From Lycium barbarum (Eukaryota > Streptophyta > Magnoliopsida > Solanales > Solanaceae), in assembly GCF_019175385.1 (NCBI RefSeq), contig NC_083346.1, forward strand, positions 56,077,821 to 56,141,820: a DNA stretch of 64,000 nt, written 5' to 3'. The notes under the pieces were generated by a model. It was not told the DNA's origin, did no database searches, and worked only from the letters and a program-made list of their open reading frames with translations. Both the position numbers and the translations under genes were made by a program. This document shows positions 31,341-43,994 of the stretch, piece by piece. Numbering within the stretch: position 1 is the stretch's first letter; the number at the start of each line of letters is the position of its first letter.

Positions 31341-34300
31341 TGTTGGAAATATTAACAATATTAATCAGTAAACGAACAAAATGATAAAATCAACTTATCG
31401 AATGAACACTGCGTCGTGGCAGACCACTATCTTGAAAGCGATTCGGCCTCATTCCGGTGCAAATCGTTAAGGCCGGTCACTCCCCAAGGTTCCAAAACAC
31501 TTCTAAACACTTGCACTTGTGGCTGAAAGTTTGAAACTTGCACAAACCATAAAGACAATTTTAATGAAGGTCATAAAGGCAATTCAAAAACGTTTTTCTT
31601 CATTATGAAGGCTACCAGCAAGGCTCATAAAACATATTATCACTTATGCCTTTTGACCAAAATTAATAGTAGATATTATAGAAATTAAAAAGATGATTCT
31701 TATTCTTTATTTGAGATATTAATAATATAAGTATATATTTTATAATTCCCCACATATCTCAAAAAGAATAATAAGAAGTAATTTCTGGGCAAAGGAAATA
31801 AACATGTACTTAAGAGTTAAGTGTCAATATCTTTCGATTTGAATTAACACATAGTGAAATGAGACAATAGCTAATATCTACAAGTGAAGTACTCTTGAAC
31901 TAAATGGACATAAGTTGAGACCCTATAACACATACCTTATCCTTAATTTTACGCAAACTCCGCTGTACTAACAAAATGCTTTTATGGTCATGCACACACC
32001 TTGGGTCTTATGAGTGCTCTAATGCTCTAGAAAGATAGCCTGAGTCTTTCATAAAAGGTGATCACACCTTTACACTCACGTAATCCAGACCTCCTTAAGG
32101 CTATGAAATCATTAAGAGCAAATAAGTTCAACCTTATAAAACACTAGCACATGCCGTAGACATAGGAAATCTGGTGTATATTGACAGCCTATATGGCTTC
32201 GTTTGACCACAAAAGGGTACCCACCATATTACCTCAATCCATAAGCTTTAGCCCTATCCCTTCGACGTTTCAAGGATCATTTTCCTTGTAAACCCTTGGT
32301 TAAAGGATCCGCCAAATTTCTTTCAGACCTTACATATTCCAAGGAAATGACACCATGTTTCAACAATTGTTTAATTGCACCATGTCTGATGCGAATATGT
32401 CTCCTTCTTTCATTGTACACACTGTTCTTTGCAAGCCCAAATGCCGCCTGTGAATCACAATGTAAAGAGACTAGTAAAGCTAGTCTTCCCCACAATGTCA
32501 CATCTACCAAAAGGTTTCTCAACCATTCTGCTTCTTGCCCTGCCAACTCAAGAGCAATAAACTCATATATTCTATGGTAGAACGTGCTATACAATTTTTT
32601 TTTGGAAGACTTCCATGAAATAGCACCTGCACCCAAAGTAAACACATAGCCACCGATGGAGCTAACTTCATCATTGTCAGTTACCCAATTTGCATCACAA
32701 ACACCTTCTAAAATAACAGGAAATTTATTAAAATGCAAACATCAATCCATAGTACCTCTCAAATACCTTAAGAGACGATAAAGAGTAGTCTAATGTTCAC
32801 TACTGGGATTATAAGTATATCTACTCAATCTACTAACATCATAAGCTATATTAGACCGAGTATAGTTCATGAGAAACATTACACTCCCAATTATTTTAAC
32901 ATATTCAGTTTGAGAAACACTAGATTATTTATTCTGACTCAAGTGTATGCTAGGATCATAAGCAGTTCTCTTTGGAGCAACATCAAAACAATCACACTTT
33001 TTCATCATCTTCTCAATGCAATGAGACTGACACAAAGAAAAGCCATTAACAGTTCATTTGATTTTAATTTCTAAAATCACATATTCTTCTCCAAGGTCTT
33101 CCATTTCCAACTTAGAAGACAAAAAGTTCTTAGTCTCAGTAACAACATCCACATTAGGGCCAAAGATTAACATGCCATCCACATACAAACATATAATCTA
33201 AATTTTCAAGTTGTATTTAATTTTGTGAAAATCCAACAAAAACTCCTTACTGCCAAATTTTAGTGAATGTTCAACATTCAACTCATGTTTACACGCTATA
33301 AACAATTTTACAGGTAGTCGAAAAAGAACATTCTCTTTCTCTGGCTATTCATTTTTCTCTTTTGATCAGACAACATATCGTTGCCATGAAAATATAGTAC
33401 ATCGTCCCCTTGTTTAGAATTGAGGCATACATGAATCAGATGCATTAACAACAAAACCATCATCCACTAATGTGCCATTAATTTTTTTCATATCATTGCT
33501 TAGGTTCTTGTTTTAGACCGTACGAGGACTTCCTCAATCTGCATACTATCTTCCTGTCCTGGGACCACAAAACCCTCATCTTGAGACATATAGATATCTT
33601 CTTCTAAATCACCATTTAGAAAAGCCGTTTTAACATTCATTTGGTGTACCACTAAACTATGAATAGCGGCTAAGGCAATAATAGTTCTAATGGTCGCTAT
33701 TTTAGTCACAGAAGAATAAGTACCAAAATAATCAACACCTTTATTTTGCTTAAATCCCCTAATCACAAGTCTAGCCTTATATCTATCAATTATACTGTCA
33801 GGTCTCAATTTCTTCTTAAATATCCACTTGCTACTTATGGGTTTACAACCTTTAGGCAAAACATGCAAGTCCCAAGTGTGATTAGAAACTAAGTTGTCTA
33901 ATTCACTTTTAATGACCTCTTTCCAAAACATAGCATCTATTGTTCTCATTGCTTCATCATAAGTCTTAGGGTATTCTTCCATTAAGTAGATAGACACTAA
34001 TTCATCATTTAAAACATCAATATCACAATTCTCAGTCAAGAAAGCAGAAATAAAATCAGGACCAAAGCTAGTCTCAATTCTACGTCTTTTACTCCTTCTA
34101 AGTTCAATTTCATGCTCATTATCAACAACATTAAAAGAAGGCACAACATGAGAATTAACAGGCATAGATGTATAAGCATTATTTTGCACATCACTAAGCA
34201 CATCATTTTTCAAAGGAAAAACATGTTAAAATTTTTTTGCATCTCTAGATTCACAAATAAAATAATCATTCAAAGACATAAACCTATATGCAGCACTATT

Positions 34301-35469
34301 TTGAGCATAACCAATAAAGACAGTGTCAAAAATCTTAGAACCAACATTTACCCGTTTGAAATCAGGTAGACCAACCTTAGCCAAACACCCCCAAACTTTC
34401 AGAAATTTCAAATTCAGGAAAAACCCTTTCCACAACCCATACGGAGTCTTGTCTAACTTCTTATGAGGGAATCTATTTAGAATATTACATGCAGAAAAAA
34501 TAGCTTCCCCCACATTTTGTCAGATGTACCCAAACTTAAAAGCATAGAGTTCATTATTTCTTTAAGGGTTCAATTTTTCCGTTCAACTACGCCATTTTGT
34601 TGGGGAGTATATGAAGCACTAACTTAATGTATAATACCATTTTTCTCACAAAAGGTCTCTAGAGTATTAATACTATATTCCCTACCCCTATCAGATCTAA
34701 GTCTCTTGAATTTCTTGTCTAGTTGATTTTCTACTTCTGCTTTGAATTTTAAAAACATGCTTTCTGCCTCATCTTTAGACTTAATAACATATGCCTTAGT
34801 GCTTAGAAAAGTCATCAACAAAAGTAATGTAATACTTCTTTCCACCTTTACTAACAGTGTTCTTGAAATTAGCTAAGTCTGAATGTACTAGTTCAAGCTA
34901 TTCTGTCTTTCTACTAGTAATAGGTTTAAATGGTTTCTTGGCATGATTTGCTTCTACACATACATGACACTTAGAAAATTCATCAACTTTTGTCGCAGGG
35001 ATTAATTCCATTTTTCAAGTCTTTTAATAGAAGCAATATTAACATGACCTAGTCTACCATGCCATAAATCAACAGACTCAACAATATAAGTAGAACTGGA
35101 AACATTTGCATTATTGAGAATCTCTTGAACAATGTTCAGTAAAAATAAACCCCCACTAAGATACCCCTTACCAACAAAGTCTCCTCTACGAGAAATAATT
35201 ATTTTATCAACTTCAAAAACAAGTTTAAGTCTTGCTTTGTTGAGAAGTGCTCCAGAAATGAAGTTTCTACCAAGGGAGGGAAAGTACAGAACATTGTTCA
35301 AAGCTAAAGTCTTTCCAGATGCTAACTTAAGCAGAATTTTTCTATTACGAATAACTCCAGCAGTAGTGGAGTTACCCATGTAGACACGCTTGCCATCAGT
35401 GGACTCCTCAAAGTTATGAAATAGCTCCTTATTAGCGCGGAGATACCTTGAAGCGCATGTGGCCACTTT
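31341..35469 (-). mobile_element. Decayed Ty1/copia retrotransposon, 5' part missing
   Basis: Minus-strand order from 35469 down: pre-integrase/GAG-PreIntegrase region, integrase, RT, RNase H. 31341-32276 is the probable 3' UTR and LTR (plus-strand text opening TGTTGGAAATATTAAC). Gag, protease and the 5' LTR are absent; the copy is cut at 35469/35470 where a Tekay-like LTR begins. No duplication is recognisable. Confidence 0.8.
32277..35469 (-). pseudogene. pol: Copia pol: integrase, reverse transcriptase, RNase H (multiply interrupted)
   Basis: 35475-35002: conserved FPSLGRNFISGALLNKA and the integrase zinc-finger start LWHGRLGHVNIASIKRL. 34845-34624: integrase core (FKRLRSDRGREY). 34513-34226: NRFPHKKLDKTPYGLWKG and KVWGCLAKV. 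34213-33500: RT N-terminus (YDEAMRTIDAMFWKEVIKSE, NHTWDL, RYKARLVIRGFKQNKGVDYF, HQMNVKTAFLNGDLEEDIYM). At about 33160-33185 the RT active site reads YVDG where copia has YVDD, so the catalytic pair is lost. 32738-32277: RNase H (GVCDANW, SWKSSKKKL, EAEWLRNLL, HCDSQAAFGLAKN, RHIRIRHGAIK, NLADPLTKGL). Frames are separated by stops and small deletions. Confidence 0.9.
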
Positions 35470-37479
35470 TGTCACGACCGAACTAGAGGGCCATGACGGG
35501 TACCCGAGTTAGCCCACCGAGCACCACCTATCAAACTTATCATCAAACTCAGCCTGTACATACACCATTCTCAACACAAGCTTACTATGAAGCAATCTTC
35601 AATTACTCCTCAAAATATACATGTACATAAGCCCACGAGGCTACAAAATGATAAACGGAGCATATACACTACGAGATCACATGACATCTACTACCCAAAC
35701 ATATGTATCTATGAGCCTATAACTGGAGTACTGAAATCATAAGGACGGGACAGGACACGACCATGCCCCAAATATGTACACAAAAGAATATACTAATAAG
35801 CGGCAACTCCGGAGTAGTGGAGTGCTCCTGTATATCGGTTGATAAAGCTCCTAAGCGTCTGTGACGTCTCCCTGTCTACTTGCGAGCATGAACGCAACGT
35901 TCATAAAAGAAAGGACGTCAGTACAAACTATGTACTGAGTATGTAAGGCATGTATAGCAATATAATAAAGAAATGAGAGAGCATAAGATGAAGAGGCAGC
36001 ATGTACTGATCGCCTTTAAGGCGGAATCATGCATGCTAACTTTTACTCTTAAAACAAAATCATATCACATGTATATGTACATAAGTAAACTGTCTGAGTC
36101 ATATATCATCATTAGCCCGCGTCCGGGCCTCCCGCGTCTGGGGTAATCATTTCACGCCGGCCACTAGTGGTGACTGCCCGGCCAACTAGGTCCGATGTAA
36201 TTATCATCATAGCCGCCCACTACGCCCGGCGTAGTGGTGCCTGCCCGGCCAACTAGGCACGGTGTAATCATCATATAAATAAGCATGCATGAGAGCCCAA
36301 TCAAAGCTACAATCATATCGGAGTGACGTAAGGTCGGTGACCTCCGATTATCTTGTAGAACAATCATCATCACTACATCTCACCTCGAAGGAACAAGTAA
36401 CATAAGGTGAGAGCATAACAATGAGTGAAATCAAGAAAATCATAGGATAAGCTCAATTATCTCATAATATCTTTGCAACCATAAGCTTTGGAACTTCTAG
36501 CATTAAGATCATCATCATCATAATCATCATAGAAAACATCTTATCTGTTTCTCATAAGAAGCTCTTAAGGGTCTTTAACTTTCAACTTTTGGGATATAAG
36601 AAGGTCATGGAAATATAGAAAGGAATTTGTAACATAGGAGTCATGCCTTTGCAAGAAAGAGGACTAGCCTTAACATACCTTTACACCTCTTTAACTTTAT
36701 CAACTAAATGCTTTCCTTCCAAGCTCACAATTCTACATACAAGAGAATTTGTACTAAGGTTAGATCATTAGAAACATGCTTAAGTATAAACTAACGCGAC
36801 GAAGAGTAAACGAAAATTGGGCAGCATTCCCTTTGTTTCAACAACTTCTCCATATACTAAACAAGTCCCAACCATCAATAGCAACACCCACAATATCATA
36901 ATCAATAAACTTCTTCAGTTAAACATTGTTCAATCCTCAAAACTCCCTTTCAAGGTCATTCATAACCATAACTACAACACTACACCATATTCGTTCACAT
37001 ATAATACTTCTTCAACGTCATTAGTATCATTCATAACAATATTATACTTATAGCATACTAAGAATCATGACTCAAGTTAACTTACTACTCAAAATTTCAT
37101 TATTTTCATATTTGAGCTCATATTCTATTTTTTTTTCTCATCCAAGTCATTCAACCATTCAAATACTCTTAATAACATGAAATAGATGTAAAACTCACCT
37201 TTGATAATGTAAGGATGAACTTTGGATGAATATACTTCATTTGAGAAAAACCCTAACTTTAATACCAAAGGAATCCTTGATTTCTATAAATCCTAGTGAG
37301 CCTCTTTGAACTTGATTCACTTGGTTCTTGGTAATTAATCCTTGATTTCTCTTGGATTTGTGTTGATATGGTATGGGGAATATTCTAGAGCTTTCAAGAG
37401 TTGTGGAGAGTGTGAGAAATGAATTAAATGATCAAGGTTCATATGTATATAAAAAGAGAAAAATCTTGAAAGAGTGACC
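35470..37479 (-). repeat. Tekay-like LTR fragment (first)
   Basis: The plus strand opens TGTCACGACCGAACTAG, the inverse of a GGGTCGTGACA-type LTR end. It carries the GTACTGAC module (35877-35940) and a GGCC/GTAATCATCAT tandem at about 36115-36270 (CCGGCCAACTAGG repeated). It appears to continue at 39845 after an interruption. The outer end and duplication are not found. Confidence 0.65.
35877..35940 (-). promoter_or_regulatory. Conserved LTR module (third family)
   Basis: Minus strand: CAGTACATAGTTTGTACTGACGTCCTTTCTTT, then GTTGCGTTCATGCTCGCAAGTA. Matches the skeleton of 1840-1913, though the GC hairpin is replaced by an AT-rich one. Confidence 0.5.
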
Positions 37480-39844
37480 CGATTGAGTTATATGGACACT
37501 TATTGTCACGCCCCGAAACTGGGCCTGGACGTAACACGGCACCCGGTGCCTGACTGCATGTGACCGAGCGAACCAGTTGGCTGGCTAAATCAACATGTGA
37601 TACCAAAACATAACTAATTTATAAAATAAAACTAACACATGCTGATTAACTAAACGTCCGACTGAAATATCATAATGCGGAAATACTTAGACAATTTGAA
37701 CATATCTGAAAGTAGCCAACATGGCTAAACCAAAACAACTGAACGACTGAGTATAACTGTCTACAAGGCCAACATAACAAATATCTGACTGTCTGAACTG
37801 TGTCTATGAAGCCTCTAATGAATACAAAAAGGTAATTGTCTAGAAAGCTGTGAGAATTGCATGACTGATATCGCCCCGAAGGAAACTGGGGCTCACCACA
37901 GTAGCTGATACGAACACTCCTAAGTAGCTGGATCGTCAACCTGTATGTCGTTACCTGCATAGCGAGATGCAGGCCCCCAAGCAATAAAAAGGGACATCAG
38001 TACATTTGAATTGTACTGGTATTTAAAGCAACTGAAGCAATAAAATACTGGAACTGAAACTGAAACTGAACTAAATAGGAAAGCAAGAAGCTGAAGTACT
38101 CCCTGTTCTGGATGAAGAATCACCTGTAAAACTGTAAATATAACTGTGGCCTAGGGCCCAAATAATGTGCACAAAAATTGTGGCCTCTGGCCCAAGCAAT
38201 ACGTATGCATAAACTGTGGCCTACGGCCCAAAAATACAGATACAGGTGTTCAACATTAACAATTTACAAAACTGAGACTGGCTATAGCTGATAGCATGAT
38301 AACTGTTTCTGATTACGGGACTCATGCAAATAACTGGTTATACACTGATTGAGACTCATGTGATAACAATGCATAAGTCTATAAAGATTACGTGCTGAGT
38401 TCATGATGTTCAAAGTGACCACCATGAACGAATTCTGTAACTGCAACCCTAGAAGATAACAGTTCTATATCATATCATGAAATTAGGGCTAACTATATTC
38501 TGAGTCAAATTGCTGACAAGTATGAAGAATGAGACGTAGGGAGAATCATGAACATTCCCTAACGTAGATAGTTAGCCTCACATACCTTAATTCCAGCCTT
38601 TGAGCGTAATACAATGTTCGTCAACCCTTTCAACTTTGATCTATATCAATACAAGTCAAAGGGATTCTATATTAGCAATAATATTCATGCTTTGGTCATC
38701 TAAGCATTTTATCAAACACTTAGTGGGCATGAAGCTCCACAGTCTCCATTAATGGTGATTTCTTCACCCAATTCCCATTCTATTACTTCTAGGTGATTCT
38801 ACAATCTTAATTAGGTGTAATTAACATCATTCTCCATCACCCATATGATTATAACAATCTCAAGTCAACAATCCAAAACCCTACTATAGTTCGTGTAATT
38901 CTCTTTACTAAACCCATTTACTATTCTCCAAAGAACTCATCAATTCACTATTAGGAATGATTAGAGTTTAGAAACATTACCTTTTTGACGTTCAATCCTT
39001 TTGATTCTAGGGTTTCCACGCCCAACAATAATGTTCCACTCACAACTCTATTGATTGGAAGGGTTTACTCAAGTTAGAAAGAGATTAGGGACTTGAATTC
39101 AACCTAGAATCATGATAAAACTTTCCTTGTATGGTTCTTGAGGCTTGGAACTTGTTCCCTCTGACTTTAGGGTGATTTTTCGTGACTAGGGTTGTTAGGA
39201 AAATAAACCCCAAGGTTAAATATAACTTAAAACGCGAAATCCCAACTTTTAACCCGAAATCGACCTGTTTCGCGATGGGTCCGCGATGCGGGTGCATCGC
39301 GTAACATTCTGCAGGTCACTACTCAGAGTTGTGCGATCGGCCCGCGGAGCGGGGCCATCGCACGCGCTCTCACGTGCCCCGAAAAGCGGCGTGTGTCGGT
39401 TTTGCTCAGTGTTTGGTAAAATGGACATAACTTCTTGTACACAGCTCTGTTTGGGCTCCACAATATACCGTTGGAAATATATTTTGAAAGGGATACAACT
39501 TTCATGTTTTAAGTTTCCTCAAATTCCCAACGTATTTTCACGAAATGTGACTGGAAGGAAGACGTATTGAAAACTTAGCCGATTCTATAGAATTTTAAGT
39601 GCCTTACTATTAGCCATATTGAGACGATCGTATCTCCTTGCTCCGATCTCTGATTTGCCTGGTCCTTATATCGTTAGAAAGGTATTTCTACATACTACAA
39701 CTTTCATTAAGGGTACTTTCTCAAATTCCCAACTAATCAAGGATTTATGGCTGCCCGAAGTAGGCCTATCAACCATTTTCGCAAAACGTTCAAACCTTCA
39801 GTTTTTCCACTAAAGATCTATTGACATGAGTCTAACCTTAGTTC
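37480..39844 (-). repeat. Tekay-like LTR fragment (second), flanked by a 29-bp direct repeat
   Basis: An LTR-like start TGTCACGCCCCGAAACTGGG lies at 37504. A related module is at 37951-38020 and a tandem of TGTGGCCTAGGGCCCAA / TGTGGCCTCTGGCCCAA / TGTGGCCTACGGCCCAA at about 38143-38232. A GC-rich patch with GCGATG / GCATCGCG / GCGATCGG / CCATCGCA words lies at 39270-39400. The block is bounded by AGAGAAAAATCTTGAAAGAG-containing 29-base copies at about 37451-37479 and 39845-39873. Confidence 0.6.
37951..38020 (-). promoter_or_regulatory. Conserved LTR module (fourth family)
   Basis: Minus strand: CCAGTACAATTCAAATGTACTGATGTCCC, then GGGGGCCTGCATCTCGCTATGCAGGTAA. Keeps CAGTACA, GTACTGA, GGGGGC and GCAGGTA in order. 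Confidence 0.5.
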
Positions 39845-39879
39845 TAAAAAGAGAAAAATCTTGAAAGAGTGACCTACAA

Positions 39880-40593
39880 GAACATGAACTCTCTCTCTTT
39901 TAAGACGGGAATTTGGTAGCTTAAAAGTGTATACTACAAGATATTTGAAGTATTATGAATCAGAGCAATTAAGTTCGTCGAAGGAAGTAAAGTATAAGTT
40001 GTGTTGGGAAGGTTTCGCAATTATTGAGCTAATGATTATTTAGTAAGGTCTTGAGGAGAAGTTATAGAGCTCCTTAGATGGTTAATGAAGTGTTATACAA
40101 GTGCCAAGGAGGTTCCATAAGGATTTGAGATCGAACGACTCGATGAGAATAATTTCGGAAATATGAGTTATACGACCACTTTTACGGTCCGTATAATTTT
40201 ATACGTCCGTATAAGTGACCGTATAATACCATAAGGGATTTTCCTACTCTGAAAAGGTTATACATACCATATAAAGTTATACGGACCGTAAAAGTGGTCG
40301 TATAACTCATATTTCCGAAATTATTCTCATCGAGTCGTTCGATCTCAAATCCTTATGGAACCTCCTTGGCACTTGTATAACACTTCATTAACCATCTAAG
40401 GAGCTCTATAACTTCTCCTCAAGACCTTACTAAATAATCATTAGCTCAATAATTGCGAAACCTTCCCAACACAACTTATACTTTACTTCCTTCGACGAAC
40501 TTAATTTCTCTGATTCATAATACTTCAAATATCTTGTAGTATACACTTTTAAGCTACCAAATTCCCGTCTTAAAAGAGAGAGAGTTCATGTTC
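39880..40593. repeat. 714-bp near-perfect inverted repeat
   Basis: Left arm 39880-40196 and right arm 40277-40593 are 317 bases each. They are reverse complements with a single mismatch by eye (GAATCAGAGC versus GAATCAGAGA). The 80-base spacer contains further small palindromes of TTATACGG/CCGTATAA type. The arms are Tekay-LTR-like sequence. A transcript through it would fold into one long hairpin. No terminal repeats or target duplication of a DNA transposon are visible. Confidence 0.93.
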
Positions 40594-41139
40594 ATTTGAA
40601 ATTATTTTCGTCTCTTGGTTGGGTGATTTTTTGGTGTTAACTTATAACATATTTATGAGCTTATTGCATTTTGACTTCCCCACAAGTTAATAAAACTTTT
40701 ATTTAATTTTAGAAATAGTAGGAGATTAAAAAAAGATGAGAAATCTTTGTTGGCTTAAAAAAAAAAAGTGAGAAGCTTTTGGCTAGGAAAAGGAGATTTT
40801 GGACGAGAGATTTTCTAAGATTTTTACAATCATTTTTAGTGTACGAGTCACTCCGTTCTCATTCCTGCTTAGGAAAAAGGGCAGAGGAAAGTTCTTGCGG
40901 GTCCTTTCCACCACCGAGGGGCATTTTGCATTTCATAGAGGACAAAAAATAAGTGAGAGAAAATGTACCCATAAGAAAACGTGTTGACTTTGCATTGCCA
41001 ATCAAAAACCACTAACAAGGAATACATAATTCTCATACCATTCACCATCAAGATCATAAGGATAAAACTATTCTATCCTTTACTCTTGTGTTATTACTTG
41101 GTCGGAAAAATAATACTACTAGTATAGATTATGTAGAGT
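40594..41139. other. Spacer without recognisable feature
   Basis: AT-rich. The 62-codon frame at 40799 shows no family signature. A short poly-A lies near 40758. Confidence 0.5.
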
Positions 41140-42006
41140 GCCCTAAACCTAAACGCGGTTTATTAATTAAGCCATGCAGATTTAGGGTTTCTCCTTGGTC
41201 AACCCGATAAAATACGCTTAGAAGCATTCTCTGGTGACTTAATTTTATGCTCTGCTGGAAGAAATTACTCCATCTGTAATACTCTGACTAGGCAATGGAT
41301 TATTATTTCCCCTTCTCTTTTAGGTATTAATGGATGTACTGATTTTGTGATTGAGCCTAATTGTATGGATAATGCTCGATACGAGGATCGGGTGTTACGA
41401 TATTTTTCTCGTGATGGTAGGAGGATTAATGTCGAGATTTTTTCGTCCGAGCAAGGAATATGGGCCAAATTGGTTGTTACATCTCGGCGCACTTTCGAGT
41501 TCTTTAGAGAAGATACCAAGACTTCACTTCTTGCTTGTGGACGGATGTTATATATTAGCCCTCCTACTGACTTTGTTCTGGCATTTGATCCATTCACAAA
41601 TGATCCTGGACAAATTCTACACATCATTGATTTACCACTTGTGGCTCGTGATATTCCTTCATATCATTTTGAGTTGTCTTCTAAATTGGGAGCTGTCGAG
41701 GTCGTCTACGGTTTGCTCAAGTAAACTATGCTACCAACTATATGCCCTTGTATACGCGTATCGGAGCTTGAGGATTACATGGGGAAATGGACATTGGTGC
41801 ACGACGTTCAATATGTTTTATGTACTAGATTTCATCCAAATAATGAGGACCTTATATGTTCTCATGCAGGTAATTATCGTGTTGTCGTGTACAATTTAAG
41901 AACAGAAGTACTAGCACCAAGCTGTGGTGCGTTACAAGTATTACCAATTACACAAAAATGGTGGCCAACACCACTGAATGATATCAAGCAGGCAATGAAG
42001 AGTTGA
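41140..42006 (+). pseudogene. F-box-associated (FBA-type) protein pseudogene
   Basis: The conceptual product starts with PKPKRGLLIKPCRFRVSPWS, then a frame change near 41209, then EAFSGDLILCSAGRNYSICNTLTRQW, a pattern typical of the F-box-associated interaction domain (first beta-propeller-like repeats: 'nsl TRQW..LP'). The frame runs to 41724 (VYGLLK, then TAA) and continues in the same frame from 41725 to 42006 (SELEDYMGKWTLVHDVQYVLCTRFHPNNEDLICSHAGNYRVVVYNLRT, kept in the family's C-terminal half). The N-terminal F-box itself is absent. One stop, one frameshift and the missing F-box make this a dead fragment. Intact relatives are substrate receptors of SCF ubiquitin ligases. It is the only host-type gene I recognise here. 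Confidence 0.72.
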
Positions 42007-42270
42007 CATTTACGGTGAAGGTGAAGACTAATCAAGGCTTTGAATATTCCGATGAATCATTTAGCCTTAACAAGAAGCAACACAGAGACAGAGTAATGTT
42101 TGGTTTTCGTCATCTGAATTCTGAATATTGAGGGACATGCATATTCTGATACATAGTTATCAAATACCTAAAAATGATAGCTTTGCTCACTTAGTAGGCG
42201 TTTGGACATGCGATTTCATCTCATGAGACGAAATCCCAAATCAAAAATTGCGCAGATTGCCCTTCTTTTG

Positions 42271-43031
42271 GGGTGGTCTTTAAATATTGCCTCTCATATT
42301 TGTGGTCTTTAAGTTTTGCCCTTCGCTTGAAAAATGGCCTTATACCTGAGGTTCTGAGTTCGAACCTCCGTTCAGGCATAAATTAAAAAAAAAATTGCAA
42401 GGCAAAGCTTGGGTCGCGTGTATGCCGGACCCGGCATACACTTGTTAAGGAATAACCAAAGTTATGCCGGACCCGGCATACTTATGCCATATGGGAAAAC
42501 TTTTAGTTAAGCCTTAACTAAAAGTCTGCCCATAAGGCAGAACTTTTCCTTAAGACATAGTTTAGTTATGTCTTATGGGGCAGACTTTTAGTTCAGGCAT
42601 AACTTTTCCTTAAGACATAGACTTTGCCTTATAAGGCAAACTTTTAGTTATGCTTTAAAGAAAAGTTCCGCTTTATGGGACATACTTTTAGTTATGTCTT
42701 ATGGGGTAGACTTTTAGTTAAGGCATAACTAAAAGTATGCCTTATGGGACAGACTTTAAGTTAAGGCATAACTAAAAGTATGCCCCTAAGGCGGAACTTT
42801 TCCTTAAGGTATAAACTTTGCCTTATAAGGCGGAACTTATAGTTATGCCGGGTCCGGCATAACTTTAGTTATTCCTTAAGAAGTGTATGTCAGGTCCGGC
42901 ATACACACAACCCAAGTCTTGCTTTGTGATTTTTTTTTTAATTTATGCCTGAGCGGGAGTTCGAACCCAGAACCTCATAATTTCTACGCAAGCTCAGGAT
43001 TGCAACGCGAAGGGCAAAAATTGAAGACCAA
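42271..43031. mobile_element. Fold-back element with long imperfect inverted arms
   Basis: Left arm about 42271-42500 and right arm about 42840-43031 are inverse. They share GGTCTT.AA.TTTGCCCTTCGC, GAGTTCGAACC, an A/T run, AGGCAAAGCTTGGGT and the word ATGCCGGACCCGGCATA twice per arm. The middle (42500-42840) alternates AAGGCAGAACTTTT / AGTTATGCCTTA units in both orientations. No coding capacity. The end type and duplication are unclear; Mutator-like or fold-back MITE are both possible. Confidence 0.7.
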
Positions 43032-43994
43032 CATTTTTTACTATATAAATACAAGATGTAGAACTAACATGCTAAAAAGCATAAAAGTTGTAGATACATA
43101 AAAAGTAAGAGATAAATACGAAGAGAAAAAAAGAGGAAAATAAGAATATAGCACATATTTATTAGCCTCAAGCCTTTTTTTTTTTTTTTTTTTTTTTTTG
43201 AGAACATCGGTTAGATAAGAAAATTAAGAAAAATCAAAATCCAACAAGAATTACAATGCTAAAATGAAAGTAATTGGTATCAGCAGAAAAGATATTGATT
43301 CTCTAAATATAAAGATTGATATCTAAGTAAGAGCTCATATTGGAAGAGTGATTGAGAGGAAGAGATTAAGTGATCATTTTATAAATTAGTCCATATTAAT
43401 TCAAGGATATGCAAGGTGATGTTCGGCCTAATAATGCATATATTTAGCTATTAGTTGCCTCACATTTTAATATTTTTAATTATTTTTTGAGTACTATTAT
43501 ATTGCTTTGTGCTTAATATTATATTTTTAATGTGTAGAAATAAAGCGGTGTGAAGATGAACCACTTTTAGAGCAAATCGGGTGGAAGACGTTTAAGAAAA
43601 AAATGGAACGGAATAGGATTTTATCTGTGTTAAAGGAGATACGTGAAAGCTAAGTGAACATGATCCAAGTCCTGTAATGAATGGAGTGCATATGAGAAAT
43701 TGTTACATGATGATTGGGAAATTATGGTTATTGAAAATATTAAATACATTAAATGAAGTAGGATGGAGAAACATTGAAAAGGATGCAAAATTTGGCCTAA
43801 TTGCAGCAAGCAGCTGAAAGGATTTTTGAGTGGATTTTGTCTATGTGGCATTGGCAAATAACGTTACACAAATACATCTTCAGGCGGCGCAGAGGCATCG
43901 CGAGAAAAGCGTGTCTCTGAATCTATTTTGGAGCCCGTTGTTTTTCCCGATCTGAGTTGGATTTCGTTTTTAAAAGCCCAGGCCTTTTGGTACC
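43032..43994. other. Spacer with a long poly-T run
   Basis: T run of about 28 at 43172-43199. No gene. The end (about 43870-43990) is GC-richer (GGCGGCGCAGAGGCATCGCGAG) and leads into the TATA box of the next unit. Confidence 0.5.

Noticed and set aside
36115..36300. Possible CRISPR-like array (CCGGCCAACTAGG spaced repeats)
   Set aside because: Only two to three imperfect units without uniform spacers, in plant LTR sequence; an ordinary minisatellite.
42340..42375. tRNA gene or SINE head (GAGTTCGAACCTCC)
   Set aside because: Only a T-arm-like word with no cloverleaf. It occurs in both inverted arms, so it belongs to the fold-back element.
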